Positions 6,097 through 6,174 of a stretch of 6,174 nucleotides of DNA are shown here, one piece after another. The DNA comes from an uncultured Lachnospiraceae bacterium (lineage in GTDB: Bacteria; Bacillota; Clostridia; Lachnospirales; Anaerotignaceae). Under the pieces are notes generated by a model that worked only from the letters and a program-made list of their open reading frames with translations, was not told the DNA's origin and did no database searches. Position 1 is the stretch's first letter. Every line of letters begins with the position of its first letter. The stretch lies in contig CALWSX010000137.1 in NCBI GenBank assembly GCA_944384285.1, positions 1-6,174 of the forward strand, given 5' to 3'. A program made the translations under genes and the position numbers.

Positions 6097-6174
6097 ATGA
6101 AACATATAGTAACTGAAAATTTTAATATAGATGAAAATACAGTTGTAACACTTGGAAACTTTGACGGCCTTCAC
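6097..6174 (+). CDS. ribF: Riboflavin kinase / FAD synthetase RibF (3' partial)
   Basis: Only the first 26 codons are in the window, beginning MKHIVTENFNIDENTVVTLG and continuing NFDGLH. The block VVTLGNFDGLH is the nucleotidyltransferase signature at the start of the FAD synthetase domain, where the family reads GNFDGxHxGH. RibF phosphorylates riboflavin to FMN and adenylylates FMN to FAD. The C-terminal kinase domain lies outside the window, so whether the protein is bifunctional cannot be confirmed here. The position immediately after truB is the classical one and supports the call strongly despite the short visible length. Confidence 0.93.
   Translation, partial: MKHIVTENFNIDENTVVTLGNFDGLH

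Overview
The window is a stretch of the conserved nusA-infB operon, the translation and transcription core cluster, from an AT-rich low-GC Gram-positive bacterium. The most likely source is a clostridial-type member of the Bacillota. The evidence for this is the gene order, the strong AAGGAGG-type ribosome binding sites, the frequent TTG and GTG starts, the preference for AGA and A/T-ending codons, and the presence of ylxR/rnpM and the L7Ae-like gene between nusA and infB. I cannot name a genus from the sequence.

Layout, all on the + strand: nusA (5' end outside the window, ends at 977); ylxR/rnpM (1039-1311); the L7Ae-like gene ylxQ/rplGA (1304-1615, overlapping ylxR by 8 bases); infB (start read as TTG at 1655, ends at 3691); a 114-base spacer with a long imperfect inverted repeat; rbfA (3806-4159); the DHH phosphoesterase nrnA (GTG at 4185, ends at 5135); truB (TTG at 5154, ends at 6065); and the first 26 codons of ribF (ATG at 6097, running off the end). 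Apart from the infB-rbfA spacer, gaps are 61 bases or less. I see no intrinsic terminator between genes, so co-transcription is likely.

The genes share one theme, making and running ribosomes and handling RNA. NusA controls elongation, pausing and termination. RnpM modulates RNase P. The L7Ae-like protein binds kink-turn RNA. IF2 brings initiator tRNA to the ribosome. RbfA matures the 30S subunit. NrnA recycles very short RNAs. TruB makes pseudouridine 55 in tRNA. RibF makes FMN and FAD and is a customary neighbour rather than a translation factor.

This is ordinary housekeeping DNA and I found no new system. The points worth a second look are modest: an atypical G5 motif in IF2 (Tyr-Asn-Ile where Ser-Ala-Lys/Leu is usual), the 84-base inverted-repeat structure just before rbfA, GDTG in place of TDTG in NrnA, and start-site details for infB and ylxQ.
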